64,000 bases of DNA, from NCBI RefSeq assembly GCF_008386315.1, contig NZ_CP043808.1:682001-746000 (forward strand). Direction: 5' to 3'. Under the pieces are notes generated by a model. It made no database searches, was not told the DNA's origin, and saw nothing but the letters and a program-made list of their open reading frames with translations. Positions 53,245 through 62,457 of this stretch are shown here, one piece after another (the stretch's first letter is position 1; each line of letters starts with the position of its first letter). Source of the stretch: Serinicoccus marinus DSM 15273 (GTDB lineage Bacteria; Actinomycetota; Actinomycetes; Actinomycetales; Dermatophilaceae). A program made the translations under genes and the position numbers.

Positions 53245-55359
53245 TCAGGCCCGCTCGCGCACCCGGCCGGCGCTCGCCTCGGGGGAGAGGTCGAGCCGCC
53301 GCAGCAGCTGGGCGTTGAGCGCCACGACGACCGTCGAGGCCGACATGAGAATGGCGCCCACGCTCATGGGGAGCACGAAGCCCACGGGGGCGAGGATCCC
53401 GGCCGCGAGCGGGACCGAGAGCAGGTTGTAGCCGGCGGCCCACCAGAGGTTCTGCGTCATCTTCCGGTAGCTCGCGCGGGAGAGCTCCACCACCGACAGC
53501 ACCGACCGCGGGTCGGAGCCGGCGAGGACGACCCCGGCACTGCCGATGGCCACGTCCGTGCCGGCGCCGATCGCGAGACCGACGTCGGCCTGGGCCAGGG
53601 CCGGGGCGTCGTTGACGCCATCGCCTACCATGGCCACGGTGCGGCCCTCGGCCTGCAGCTCGGCGACCTTGTCCGACTTGTCCTCGGGGCGGACCCCGGC
53701 GAAGACCCGGTCGATGCCCAGCTCGCGGGCGACCGACTCGGCCACCGCTCGGGCGTCACCGGTGATCATGACGACCTCGACGCCCTGCGCGTGCAGCGCG
53801 TCGACCGCCTCGCGGGACTCCTCGCGGACGCCGTCGGCGAGCCGGAGCGCGCCGGCGACCTCGCCGTCGACGACGACGTGCAGGATGATCGCGCCCTCCT
53901 CCCGCCAGGCGTCGGCCGCCGGCAGCTCGTCGAGTCCCTCCTGCTCGAGGAGGTAGGGGCCACCGACCTGCACCGTCGTCCCGTCCACGGTGGCGCGCAC
54001 CCCCACCGCGGGTGAGGAGGAGAAGTCGGCCGCGCGCGGCAGGTCGAGGTCGCGGTCCTGCGCGGCGCGGACGATCGCGCGGGCGAGCGGGTGCTCGCTG
54101 TCGGCCTCCGCCGCGGCGGCGAGCCGGAGCAGGTCGTCCTCGCCGGCCTCGCCCGCGGGCTCCACGGCGGTGACCCGGGGCTCGCCCTCGGTGAGCGTGC
54201 CGGTCTTGTCGAAGAGCACCGTGTCGACCCCGCGCATCGCCTCCAGCGCCAGCCGGTCGGTGACGAGCACCCCTCCGCGGGCCGCCCGCTCGGTCGCGAT
54301 CGAGACCACCAGCGGGATGGCCAGACCCAGCGCGTGCGGGCAGGCGATGACCAGGACGGTGACCGCCCGCACGACGGCGGAGTCGGGCATACCGAGCGTC
54401 GACCACACGATCGCCGTGACGACCGCGGCGACCAGGGCGAACCAGAACAACCAGCCCGCGGCGCGGTCGGCGAGCCGCTGGGTGCGGGTCGAGGAGGACT
54501 GCGCATCGCTCACCAGGCGCTGGATGCCGGCGAGGGTCGTCTCGTCACCGGTCGCGGTGACCTCGACGCGGAGGCCGGAGTCGGTCGCGACCGTCCCGGC
54601 GACCACGTCGTCGCCCTGCTCGCGGCGCACCGGGGTGGACTCACCCGTGACCATCGACTCATCCATGCTGGCCGAGCCGTCGACGACGCGACCGTCCGCG
54701 GGCACGGCGGCCCCGGGGCGCACGACGACGACATCGCCGACCTCGAGGTCGGCGGGGGAGACGGTGACCGTGGTGTCGCCCTCGACCTTCTCCGCCTCGT
54801 CCGGCAGCAGGGCGGCGAGGCTGTCCAGGGCCGAGCTCGTGGCGGCCAGCGAGCGCATCTCGATCCAGTGGCCGAGCAGCATGACGACGACGAGGAGCGC
54901 CAGCTCCCACCAGAAGTCGAGGCTGCCGTCGAGCAGGCCGAGCGTGGCCCCCCACGACGCGAGGAAGGCGACGGTGATCGCCATGCCGATGAGCAGCATC
55001 ATCCCCGGCTGCCGCGAGCGGAGCTCCGCGATCGCCCCGGTGAGGAAGGGCCGCCCGCCCCAGGCATACATCACCGTGCCGAGCAGCGGCGAGACCCAGC
55101 TCACCCAGGCGGCGTCGGGCAGGTGGTAGCCGAGCAGGTGCGCGAAGGCCCCGCTCGCGAGCACCGTGGGGACGGCCAGGACGAGCATGATCCAGAAGAG
55201 CCGGCGGAACTGCGCCACGTGGTCGCCGTGCCCGCCGTGGCCCGCGTGCTGCTCGTGACCACTCTCCCCCTCGCTCGCAGGGTGCTCGTGCCTGCCGTGG
55301 CCCTGGCCCGCATGCTCGCCGCTGTCGTGCTGCTGTTGCGTGTGCTGGGCGTGCTCCAT
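53245..55359 (-). CDS. copB: CopB-type heavy-metal translocating P-type ATPase
   Basis: A 704-residue P1B ATPase. The first 50 residues are a His-rich metal-binding tail (HAQHTQQQHDSGEHAGQGHG). About eight transmembrane helices carry the metal-site motif VTVLVIACPHALGLAIPLVV. CPH rather than CPC marks the CopB (P1B-3) class, which exports Cu(II)/Cu(I) or Ag. DKTGTLTEGEPRV (phosphorylated Asp), the actuator loop MDESMVTGESTPVRREQGDD, the HP motif in SEHPLARAIVRAAQ and GDGVNDAPALAQADVGLAIG are complete. ATG at 55359 lies 8 nt after a TATATG -10 within a CsoR-type operator. No csoR gene is in the window. The gene is intact. Confidence 0.95.
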   Translation of the reverse strand: MEHAQHTQQQHDSGEHAGQGHGRHEHPASEGESGHEQHAGHGGHGDHVAQFRRLFWIMLVLAVPTVLASGAFAHLLGYHLPDAAWVSWVSPLLGTVMYAWGGRPFLTGAIAELRSRQPGMMLLIGMAITVAFLASWGATLGLLDGSLDFWWELALLVVVMLLGHWIEMRSLAATSSALDSLAALLPDEAEKVEGDTTVTVSPADLEVGDVVVVRPGAAVPADGRVVDGSASMDESMVTGESTPVRREQGDDVVAGTVATDSGLRVEVTATGDETTLAGIQRLVSDAQSSSTRTQRLADRAAGWLFWFALVAAVVTAIVWSTLGMPDSAVVRAVTVLVIACPHALGLAIPLVVSIATERAARGGVLVTDRLALEAMRGVDTVLFDKTGTLTEGEPRVTAVEPAGEAGEDDLLRLAAAAEADSEHPLARAIVRAAQDRDLDLPRAADFSSSPAVGVRATVDGTTVQVGGPYLLEQEGLDELPAADAWREEGAIILHVVVDGEVAGALRLADGVREESREAVDALHAQGVEVVMITGDARAVAESVARELGIDRVFAGVRPEDKSDKVAELQAEGRTVAMVGDGVNDAPALAQADVGLAIGAGTDVAIGSAGVVLAGSDPRSVLSVVELSRASYRKMTQNLWWAAGYNLLSVPLAAGILAPVGFVLPMSVGAILMSASTVVVALNAQLLRRLDLSPEASAGRVRERA

Positions 55360-55367
55360 AGCCCGAC

Positions 55368-55390
55368 CATATACCCCTAGGGGGTATATG
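55368..55390. promoter_or_regulatory. CsoR-type copper operator overlapping the copB promoter
   Basis: Arms CATATACCCC (55368-55377) and GGGGTATATG (55381-55390) flank TAG: a perfect 10-bp inverted repeat of the form known for CsoR boxes. On the minus strand it contains the -10 TATATG, and the mRNA would start at or near the ATG. Copper-bound CsoR should release it and turn on copB. Confidence 0.85.
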
Positions 55391-55404
55391 TCAACCAGCT
55401 CACG

Positions 55405-55475
55405 GACCCGGGCAAGGCTCTGCATCGTAGGCAGCGTCGAGAAGGTTGCTTGTGGTGCAGAACGTTGCCCAGGTC
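55405..55475 (+). repeat. 71-bp inverted-repeat element, copy D
   Basis: Left arm GACCCGGGCAAGGCTCTGCA, core CGTCGAGAAGGTTGCT, right arm GTGCAGAACGTTGCCCAGGT. Length 71 bp as in the other copies, but the core is the most diverged. It lies upstream of copB. Only word repeats (GGCATACC, GGTATGCC) lie between it and the next gene at 55560. Confidence 0.82.
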
Positions 55476-55559
55476 CCGTCGCTGACGCCCGGACAGGGCA
55501 TACCGGGGTGTGCGGCGGCCGCCAGGTCGTGCGCTGGCGGGGTATGCCGGCGTGCCTGC

Positions 55560-56063
55560 TCAGGCGGCGCTGCCCCGCACCGTCAGGACGGGACGCGTGC
55601 TGCTGACCTGCTCCGGGACGACCAGACCCATGGAGTTGCCGTAGTCCAGGCGGGGGCAGACCAGGACCGTGTCACCTGAACGGAAACCGGCGGTGCCGCG
55701 AGGCAGCGTGAGCCGCACGCTGATGTCGCCCCGCGTCAGCACCACGACCTCGTCACGAGACCCCGACGTCCCGACTCGCTCGACCCTCGCCTCGACCAGC
55801 GGACCTCCCGGCCGCCGGACCCAGACCGGCCCGAGGAAGAGGTACTGCATCAGCCCCACCCCACACATGATCAGCGCGGCGAAGATCAGGGACTCACCGA
55901 GCGGTCGGTCCAGCAGCCAGAGCTGGAAGCCGAGGTAGAGGAGGAAGGCGCAGGGGAGCGACAGCGCCAGGAGCAGCCGCATCCGTCGCGCCTCGGCCCG
56001 CAGGATCCGCCGGGCCTCGTCCTCAGACATGGGGTCTGCGCTGTCTCGCCTGCTCACGCTCAC
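55560..56063 (-). CDS. Small two-helix membrane protein, paralogue 1
   Basis: A 167-residue protein with two helices (LLLALSLPCAFLLYLGFQLW and SLIFAALIMCGVGLMQYLFL) after a charged N terminus (MSEDEARRILRAEARRMRL). A cytoplasmic or external beta-rich C-terminal half (VEARVERVGTSGSRDEVVVL, RLTLPRGTAGFRSGDTVLVC) looks like a small barrel. No known family recognised. The start could be GTG at 56063 (GTGA overlap with the upstream stop) or ATG at 56030. It is the second of two tandem paralogues downstream of kbl. The C terminus carries P-R-L-D-Y-G-N, the counterpart of P-R-I-A-P-G-E in the partner. Confidence 0.75.
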   Translation of the reverse strand: MSVSRRDSADPMSEDEARRILRAEARRMRLLLALSLPCAFLLYLGFQLWLLDRPLGESLIFAALIMCGVGLMQYLFLGPVWVRRPGGPLVEARVERVGTSGSRDEVVVLTRGDISVRLTLPRGTAGFRSGDTVLVCPRLDYGNSMGLVVPEQVSSTRPVLTVRGSAA

Positions 56064-56599
56064 CTCCTGCGTCGTCCTGGCGCGCCGGTATGCCCGTCCG
56101 GTCGCGCCGCGGCCTCGACCGCCTCAGACCGGCTGCCGACGACGTCTTGCATCAGACCGAAGGACCGGGCGGCCCGGACCAGGACGATCCGCTCGCCCGG
56201 CGCGATCCGCGGCGCGGCCCAGACCTGCTGACCGGCCCGGAGGCCCAGGGTCGAGTCGGGCCGCCACGTCACCTCGTGCCGCTCGCCCCGCACCGTCACC
56301 GTGCCGCGCTCCTTGGCCGTGACGACACCCGGCTCGACCTCGGTGGCGTCGAGTGCCGAGGAGCGGGTGGCCCGTCGGCGGCGCTCGGCCCAGGCCCACA
56401 CCACCACGAAGACGGTCGCGTAGATCGTCGAGAAGATCGCCGCCTCGGCCACGGGATCGTCGGCCCACACGGCACGGAAGACGAACATCAGGCCGCCGAG
56501 CACGACGAACATGAACGCCAGCTCGCCGCGGGACGCCCGGTGCGACACGCCTCGCGCCAGCGTGCGGAGGGCCTCTCGTTCGTCGCGCTGCGGGGCCAC
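56060..56599 (-). CDS. Small two-helix membrane protein, paralogue 2
   Basis: A 179-residue protein with the same architecture as its downstream neighbour: basic N terminus, helices FMFVVLGGLMFVFRAVW and AIFSTIYATVFVVVWAWAER, then a beta-rich tail (EVEPGVVTAKERGTVTVRGE, RAGQQVWAAPRIAPGERIVL). The starting GTG at 56599 lies 1 nt after the kbl stop (TGACGTG), so it is probably translated with kbl by coupling. The C-terminal 20 residues are disordered (RPDGHTGAPGRRRR). Function unknown. The two genes arose by duplication and belong to the kbl-tdh transcript by position, though a metabolic link is not evident. Confidence 0.75.
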   Translation of the reverse strand: MAPQRDEREALRTLARGVSHRASRGELAFMFVVLGGLMFVFRAVWADDPVAEAAIFSTIYATVFVVVWAWAERRRRATRSSALDATEVEPGVVTAKERGTVTVRGERHEVTWRPDSTLGLRAGQQVWAAPRIAPGERIVLVRAARSFGLMQDVVGSRSEAVEAAARPDGHTGAPGRRRR

Positions 56600-56600
56600 G

Positions 56601-57794
<1,194 letters not shown>

Positions 57795-57804
57795 CTGATC
57801 GCTC

Positions 57805-58857
57805 CTAGCTCCAGTCCATGATGATCTTGCCGCCCTGCCCCGCGCGGGCGGCGGCGAAGGCGTCCTGCCACCGCTGCGCGGAAAAGCGGTCGGTGATGAC
57901 CGAGCGCACGCGGTCGCGCAGCAGCTCCGAGCTCTGCAGCATGGCGGTCATCTTGTACCACGTCTCGTACATCTCGCGGCCGTAGATCCCCTTGAGGGTG
58001 ATCATGTGCGAGATCACCTTGCCCCAGTCGATCGCGAACGGCTCGGCGGGTATGCCCAGCATCGCCACCCTGGCGCCGTGGGTGCAGTTGTCGATGAGCT
58101 CGGCCATGGCGCGCGGGTTGCCCGACATCTCCATCACCACGTCGAAGCCCTCGTCCATCCCGAGCCGCTCCTGCGCCGTGGCGATGCGGTCGCGGGAGAC
58201 GTCGACGCCGAGGTCGGCGCCGACGCGGCGGGCCAGCTCGAGCCGCGCCTCGGAGACATCGGTGACCACGACATACCTCGCGCCGGCGTGCCGGGCGATG
58301 GCCGCCGCCATGACGCCGATCGGCCCGGCGCCCGTGATGAGCACGTCCTCGCCCTCCAGCGGGAACGACAGCGCGGTATGCACGGCGTTGCCGAGCGGGT
58401 CGAAGACCGACCCGAGGTCGGGGTCGATCAGCTCCGGCTGCACCCAGACGTTGGTGTGCGGCACGACGACGAAGTCGGCGAAGCAGCCGTCCCGGTTGAC
58501 CCCGAGGTTGGAGGTGCGCACGCACATGTGACGCCGGCCGGCGCGGCAGTTGCGGCAGACGCCGCAGACGACGTGGCCCTCGACCGAGCATCGCTGCCCG
58601 ACCTGCAGGCCGTAGCGCTCGTCGGTCGGCACCCCGTCGCCGAGCTCGACGATCTCGCCGTAGAACTCGTGGCCCACGACGAGCGGCGGCTCAAGCATCG
58701 AGGCGGCCCAGTCGTCCCACGCCTCGATGTGCAGGTCGGTGCCACACAGCCCGGCGCGCAGCACCCGGATCTTGACCTCGCCCGGTCCGGGCGTCGGCTC
58801 GGGCACGTCGGTGAGCTCGAGTCCCGGCCCGGCGCCGGGCTTGATCAGGGCGCGCAT
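57805..58857 (-). CDS. tdh: L-threonine 3-dehydrogenase
   Basis: Tdh (350 residues), a zinc-dependent medium-chain dehydrogenase oxidising threonine to 2-amino-3-oxobutyrate with NAD+. Catalytic zinc ligands: Cys in [18 protein letters not shown], His in [16 protein letters not shown]. The structural zinc Cys4 is in [16 protein letters not shown], the nucleotide loop in [20 protein letters not shown], and the family motif [17 protein letters not shown] is present. ATG at 58857 is preferred to ATG at 58875, since a -10-like CAAGAT lies just before it. With kbl it degrades threonine, opposite to thrC-thrB 6 kb upstream. Confidence 0.96.
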   Translation of the reverse strand: MRALIKPGAGPGLELTDVPEPTPGPGEVKIRVLRAGLCGTDLHIEAWDDWAASMLEPPLVVGHEFYGEIVELGDGVPTDERYGLQVGQRCSVEGHVVCGVCRNCRAGRRHMCVRTSNLGVNRDGCFADFVVVPHTNVWVQPELIDPDLGSVFDPLGNAVHTALSFPLEGEDVLITGAGPIGVMAAAIARHAGARYVVVTDVSEARLELARRVGADLGVDVSRDRIATAQERLGMDEGFDVVMEMSGNPRAMAELIDNCTHGARVAMLGIPAEPFAIDWGKVISHMITLKGIYGREMYETWYKMTAMLQSSELLRDRVRSVITDRFSAQRWQDAFAAARAGQGGKIIMDWS

Positions 58858-58893
58858 GGGTCCATCTTGACGCATGGGTCAAGCCGCGACGTA

Positions 58894-58953
58894 CCCACCG
58901 GGCGTCGCGAATGGTTGCCCTGCACCTGACCGGGCGTCGCCTGTGGTTGCTTC
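58894..58953 (+). repeat. Intergenic repeat family 3, two units
   Basis: CCACCGGGCGTCGCGAATGG plus TTGCCC (from 58895), and TGACCGGGCGTCGCCTGTGG plus TTGC (from 58927), in the divergent gap between tdh and the Nudix-kinase gene. Confidence 0.75.
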
Positions 58954-58992
58954 TGACCCGTTGCCCGGTGCCGGACCCGGCGAGCGCGCCAC

Positions 58993-58998
58993 TACGGT
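58993..58998 (+). promoter_or_regulatory. -10 box of the Nudix-kinase gene
   Basis: TACGGT ends 6 nt before the GTG at 59005, in the leaderless position. Confidence 0.45.
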
Positions 58999-59004
58999 GG
59001 CTGC

Positions 59005-60042
59005 GTGAGCTGGGAGACGCGCGTCGGGTGCTACGTCTGGGTCGAGCGTGACGGAGCGGCCCTGCTCACCCACTGGCGCGGCGGGCGGATGCCCGACGGG
59101 CGCGCCCTGCGTCCCGGATGGACGCTCGTCGGTGGGGGTATGCAGTGGGCCGAGAGCCCCGAGCAGGCGGCGGTGCGCGAGGCGCGCGAGGAGAGCGGCT
59201 ACGACGTCGCGGTGCACGAGCTGCTGACCGTGCAGTCCCACCCGATCGCCGCTCCTGATCGAGCTGTGGCGGGATCGCCGCCCCTCACCCTGGTGGACGT
59301 GGTCTTCCGCGCCGAGGTCGTCGGGGGCGCGCTCGCGGCGGAGCGGGACGGCTCGACCGACGACGTCCGGTGGGTCCCGCTGGAGGAGATCGACTCCCTG
59401 CCGTGCTCGACCGTCGTCGACCGCGGCTGGCGGGCGGCGGCTGGGCCCGGATTGCGGCAGCCGCTGCTGCCCGACGGGCACCCGGTCGACGAGGAGGCGG
59501 TCGGCCGGATCCGTGCGCAGGTCGACGCGAGGACGCCCGAGGGGGTGCTGGTCGTGGCGATCGACGGGCCCAGCGGGTCGGGCAAGACGATCCTGGCCAC
59601 CGCCCTCGCGCGCGACCTGGGGGCACCCCTGGTGCAGATGGACGATCTCTACGCCGGGTGGGACGGGCTCGCCGACGCGCCCGCCCGCCTGGCCGAGCAG
59701 GTGCTGGAGCCGCTCGCTCGCGGTGAGCGGGCGGCATACCGACGCTGGGACTGGCACGCGGACCGGTGGGGTGAGGAGGTCGCCCTCGATGTCGGCGCGG
59801 GTGGCGTGCTGGTCGTCGAGGGCTGTGGGAGCAGCGTCGGTGCGGCGGGGGAGCAGGCTGACGTGCGCGTCTGGGTGGACGCGGACCGCGACGTGCGGAT
59901 GCGGCGGGGGATCGCGCGGGACGGGGAGACCTTCCGCCCGCACTGGGAGCGCTGGGCGGACCAGGAGCAGCAGGTCTTCGGCGCCGACGGCACACGCGAG
60001 CGCGCCGACCTCATCCTCGACACCACCCCGGCGCCGCGCTGA
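59005..60042 (+). CDS. Nudix hydrolase fused to a uridine-kinase-like P-loop domain
   Basis: A 345-residue two-domain protein. Residues 1-150 form a Nudix domain with the box GGGMQWAESPEQAAVREA plus REESGYDV (G-x5-E-x7-R-E-x2-E-E pattern complete, one extra residue judged by eye). Residues 165-345 form a P-loop kinase of the uridine kinase-like type: VVAIDGPSGSGKTILATALA (Walker A), APLVQMDDLYAGWDGLADAP (DD(F/L)Y motif of nucleoside kinases), RRWDWHADRW, VLVVEGCGSS and a lid region RRGIARDGETFRPHWERWA. Stand-alone actinobacterial kinases of the second type are common, but the Nudix fusion is unusual. It may hydrolyse a nucleotide and phosphorylate the product, or salvage a sugar. GTG at 59005 follows a leaderless -10. 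Confidence 0.85.
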   Translation: MSWETRVGCYVWVERDGAALLTHWRGGRMPDGRALRPGWTLVGGGMQWAESPEQAAVREAREESGYDVAVHELLTVQSHPIAAPDRAVAGSPPLTLVDVVFRAEVVGGALAAERDGSTDDVRWVPLEEIDSLPCSTVVDRGWRAAAGPGLRQPLLPDGHPVDEEAVGRIRAQVDARTPEGVLVVAIDGPSGSGKTILATALARDLGAPLVQMDDLYAGWDGLADAPARLAEQVLEPLARGERAAYRRWDWHADRWGEEVALDVGAGGVLVVEGCGSSVGAAGEQADVRVWVDADRDVRMRRGIARDGETFRPHWERWADQEQQVFGADGTRERADLILDTTPAPR

Positions 60043-60060
60043 CCGTCGATGTCGCGCCCC

Positions 60061-60184
60061 GGCGGGACTTCCGCGGTCACCGCGGGCGCCCCGACCGGCG
60101 AAGTGCTGCCCCGGCAGACATTCCACGGTCACCGCGGGCGCCCCGACCGGGGAAGTCCTGCCCCGGCAGGCATTCCACGGTCAC
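60061..60184 (-). repeat. Tandem ~52-bp repeat array (family 2), inverted copy
   Basis: GGTCAC ends units at 60080, 60132 and 60184 (52-bp period); the third repeat on the left is incomplete. The units read on the minus strand match the array after ligA (GTGACCGTGGAA, CCGGGGC, TTCCCCGGTCGG). It lies between the Nudix-kinase gene and tRNA-Lys. Confidence 0.82.
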
Positions 60185-60229
60185 GCTCTGGGACTTCGCA
60201 CGGATTTCGTCGCCCGACTGACCCGGTGG

Positions 60230-60235
60230 TAAAGT
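60230..60235 (+). promoter_or_regulatory. -10 box of tRNA-Lys
   Basis: TAAAGT, 13 nt before the mature 5' end. It is the most A/T-rich hexamer in this interval. Confidence 0.5.
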
Positions 60236-60248
60236 TCTGCGCTGTTGC

Positions 60249-60321
<73 letters not shown>

Positions 60322-60329
60322 CCACATCG

Positions 60330-60360
60330 AGAGCGCCTCGGCATCACGCCGGGGCGCTCT
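60330..60360 (+). terminator. Terminator after tRNA-Lys
   Basis: 13-bp stem AGAGCGCCTCGGC with GCCGGGGCGCTCT (one T-G pair) and a 5-nt loop, followed by TCGC. Confidence 0.8.
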
Positions 60361-60382
60361 TCGCATCCCCGGAGGTGTGTCC

Positions 60383-61033
60383 TCAGCCCGCCCAGGCGGC
60401 GGCGACCAGCCGGCGCAGGGCGGTCTCGTCGACGTCCTCCAGCTGGTTGACGTAGATGCAGCCCTTGCCCAGCTTCGTCGTCCCGAGAGCGTCGACCAGG
60501 TCCTCGTGCGAGCCGTAGGACTGCAGGCCGTAGAGCGTGATCGCGCCCTTGCGCGGGGAGAATCCGACGCGCATGGTGTCGCCCTCGCGGCCGGTGGCGT
60601 ACTGGTAGTGCGCCTCCCCGAACCCGACGATCGACGGGCCCCACATCCGCGGTGGCGCGCCGGTCACGTCCTCGAAGATCTCCAGCAGGCGCAGCCCCTG
60701 CTCGACCCGGCGCGGCCAGGGCAGCTGTGCGATCCACTCGCGCGCGGAGTCGCCCGACGGCGCGGTCTTCGCCTCCGCCGATCTGCCCGCCGCGAGCGGC
60801 GCCTCCCCGCGATCCGTGGCCGTCCACGAGGCGTGCCCGCCGTCCAGCGCGAGCCCCTCCTGCTCCATCGCCTCCTGGAGGCGAGTCAGCCCGACCTTCC
60901 CGACCCCGTGCAGGTGGAGGAGCGCCGTGCGCGACTGCCCGTCGAGGTCGGCCAGGGTGGTGAAGCCGGCCTCCGCCAGGGCCGAGCGCATCGGAGCGGA
61001 CAGGCCGGGGGTCTCGGCGATCGTCATACTCAT
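60383..61033 (-). CDS. DUF1801 protein with N-terminal helix-hairpin-helix domain
   Basis: A 216-residue protein. Residues 1-65 (MRSALAEAGFTTLADLDGQS, LHLHGVGKVGLTRLQEAM) resemble the helix-hairpin-helix of the RNA polymerase alpha C-terminal domain, used for DNA or protein contact. A Pro/Ala linker leads to a DUF1801/YdhG-like alpha-beta domain (IFEDVTGAPPRMWGPSIVGF, YATGREGDTMRVGFSPRKGA, GLQSYGSHEDLVDALGTTKL, CIYVNQLEDVDETALRRLV), usually of unknown function. The ATG at 61033 is 7 nt after a TAGGCT -10 (61041-61046 on the plus strand). It is divergent from the YihY gene. The HhH-DUF1801 combination recalls small actinobacterial 'helix-hairpin-helix' proteins. Confidence 0.82.
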   Translation of the reverse strand: MSMTIAETPGLSAPMRSALAEAGFTTLADLDGQSRTALLHLHGVGKVGLTRLQEAMEQEGLALDGGHASWTATDRGEAPLAAGRSAEAKTAPSGDSAREWIAQLPWPRRVEQGLRLLEIFEDVTGAPPRMWGPSIVGFGEAHYQYATGREGDTMRVGFSPRKGAITLYGLQSYGSHEDLVDALGTTKLGKGCIYVNQLEDVDETALRRLVAAAWAG

Positions 61034-61183
61034 GAGCAGGAGCCTAGATCTCGGCACCGACAGACCGTGCCGACCGGCGCCGCCCTGACCGTGCACGCCC
61101 GCACGGGGTCGCGCCGCCCTGCCCCTGTCGGACCCGCGTGCCAGACTGGCCGACGTCACCGACAGCACGCACGAGAGGGCGCG

Positions 61184-62209
61184 ATGAAGACCGACTGGAA
61201 GGCCGTGGGCAAACGGACCCTGGCCGAGTTCACCGGCGACAAGGGCACCGACCTGGCCGCCGCGCTGACCTACTACTCGATGATGTCGATCTTCCCGATG
61301 ATCCTGGCGATGTCGACCTCGCTCAGCTTCATCGACCAGGGTGAGGCCACGACGGAGGCGATCAGCGACCTGGGCTCGGAGCTGGGCCTGCAGCAGGACA
61401 CCATCGACACCATCACGGCCTACCTCGCCAGCATGAGCGAGAGCGAGGCCGGAGGCGTCCTGCTCATCGTCGGTCTGCTCGGCTCGCTGTGGTCGGCGTC
61501 GAACTACGTCAACGCCTTCAGCCGGATGATGAACACCGTCTACGGCATCGACGAGGGACGGCCGATCTGGAAGCTGCGACCGTGGCTGCTCGCCCTCACC
61601 GTCCTGGTGATGCTCATGCTCATGACGATCGTGCTGTCGGTGACCCTCTCGGGCACCCTGTCCGAGGCGATCTTCGGTCTCGTCGGCCTCGACGAGACCG
61701 CCACCATGGTCTGGAACATCGCCAAGTGGCCGGTCATCCTCGTCATCCTCATGACCATCGTCAGTCTGCTCTACTGGGGCACCCCCAACGTCCGGCAGCC
61801 CAAGTTCCGCCTGCTCGCGCCGGGCGCGATCCTCGCCGTCATCATGGCGATCCTGGCCGGGGCGGGCTTCTTCGTCTACGCCATGAACGCCGGCAGTTAC
61901 AACGCCACCTACGGCGCCCTCGGTGGTGTCATCATCCTGCTGCTCATGGTCTGGCTCATCAACACCTCGCTGGTCATGGGGGCCGAGCTCGACGCCGAGA
62001 TCGAGCGCGGCAAGGAGCTCGCCGCCGGGATGGCGGCCGAGGACGAGATCCTGCTGCCGCCGCGCGACGTGGAGGGCACGGAGAAGAAGGAGGCCAAGCA
62101 GGCCGAGGTGGTCCGCGAGGCGCGGGAGACGCGCATGCAGGCCGCCGCGGACCTCGAGGCCGCGGGGGAGGAGCCCGGGCTGGAGGGTCGCGAACCCTCG
62201 CGGCGTTGA
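61184..62209 (+). CDS. YihY/BrkB-family membrane protein
   Basis: A 341-residue inner-membrane protein of the YihY/virulence factor BrkB family, formerly misannotated as ribonuclease BN. Blocks: GDKGTDLAAALTYYSMMSIF, GLLGSLWSASNYVNAFSRMM, NTVYGIDEGRPIWKLRPWLL, LLYWGTPNVRQPKFRLLAPG, YNATYGALGGVIILLLMVWL and INTSLVMGAELDAEIERGKE; six helices are predicted. The last 45 residues are a charged coiled tail (EKKEAKQAEVVREARETRMQ). Biochemical role unknown; proposals include a lipid or envelope function. ATG at 61184 has AGAGGG upstream and a weak -10 (CAGACT, 61142-61147). tRNA-His follows. Confidence 0.92.
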   Translation: MKTDWKAVGKRTLAEFTGDKGTDLAAALTYYSMMSIFPMILAMSTSLSFIDQGEATTEAISDLGSELGLQQDTIDTITAYLASMSESEAGGVLLIVGLLGSLWSASNYVNAFSRMMNTVYGIDEGRPIWKLRPWLLALTVLVMLMLMTIVLSVTLSGTLSEAIFGLVGLDETATMVWNIAKWPVILVILMTIVSLLYWGTPNVRQPKFRLLAPGAILAVIMAILAGAGFFVYAMNAGSYNATYGALGGVIILLLMVWLINTSLVMGAELDAEIERGKELAAGMAAEDEILLPPRDVEGTEKKEAKQAEVVREARETRMQAAADLEAAGEEPGLEGREPSRR

Positions 62210-62270
62210 GCCGTCCCCGCGACCACGCTTCTGATGACCGCCGCGTTTCTCGGGCACACCCCGGAGGCGC

Positions 62271-62276
62271 TACGAT
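62271..62276 (+). promoter_or_regulatory. -10 box of tRNA-His
   Basis: TACGAT lies 36 nt before the mature tRNA 5' end. A -35 is not clear. Confidence 0.4.
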
Positions 62277-62312
62277 GGTCGGCGTTGCCCGGGCTCGCCC
62301 GCAGGCAGCATG

Positions 62313-62385
62313 GTGGGCGTAGCTCAGCAGGTAGAGCATCGCGTTGTGGTCGCGAGGGTCGCGGGTTCAAACCCCGTCGCTCACC
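62313..62385 (+). tRNA. tRNA-His (anticodon GTG)
   Basis: Acceptor GTGGGCG pairs with CGCTCAC (62378-62384). A G at 62312 opposite C 62385 provides the extra G-1 typical of tRNA-His. Anticodon stem TCGCG/CGCGA encloses TTGTGGT with anticodon GTG. CCA is not encoded. Confidence 0.96.
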
Positions 62386-62392
62386 CCGAGAG

Positions 62393-62420
62393 AAGGCCCC
62401 GGCAATCGTGCCGGGGCCTT
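62393..62420. terminator. Bidirectional terminator between tRNA-His and orn
   Basis: Perfect 12-bp stem AAGGCCCCGGCA with TGCCGGGGCCTT and a 4-nt loop. It lies 37 bp from the orn stop and can serve both convergent transcripts. Confidence 0.85.
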
Positions 62421-62457
62421 CGTCGTGCTCGGGGTGGGTATGCCGCGGGGCGTCGGC

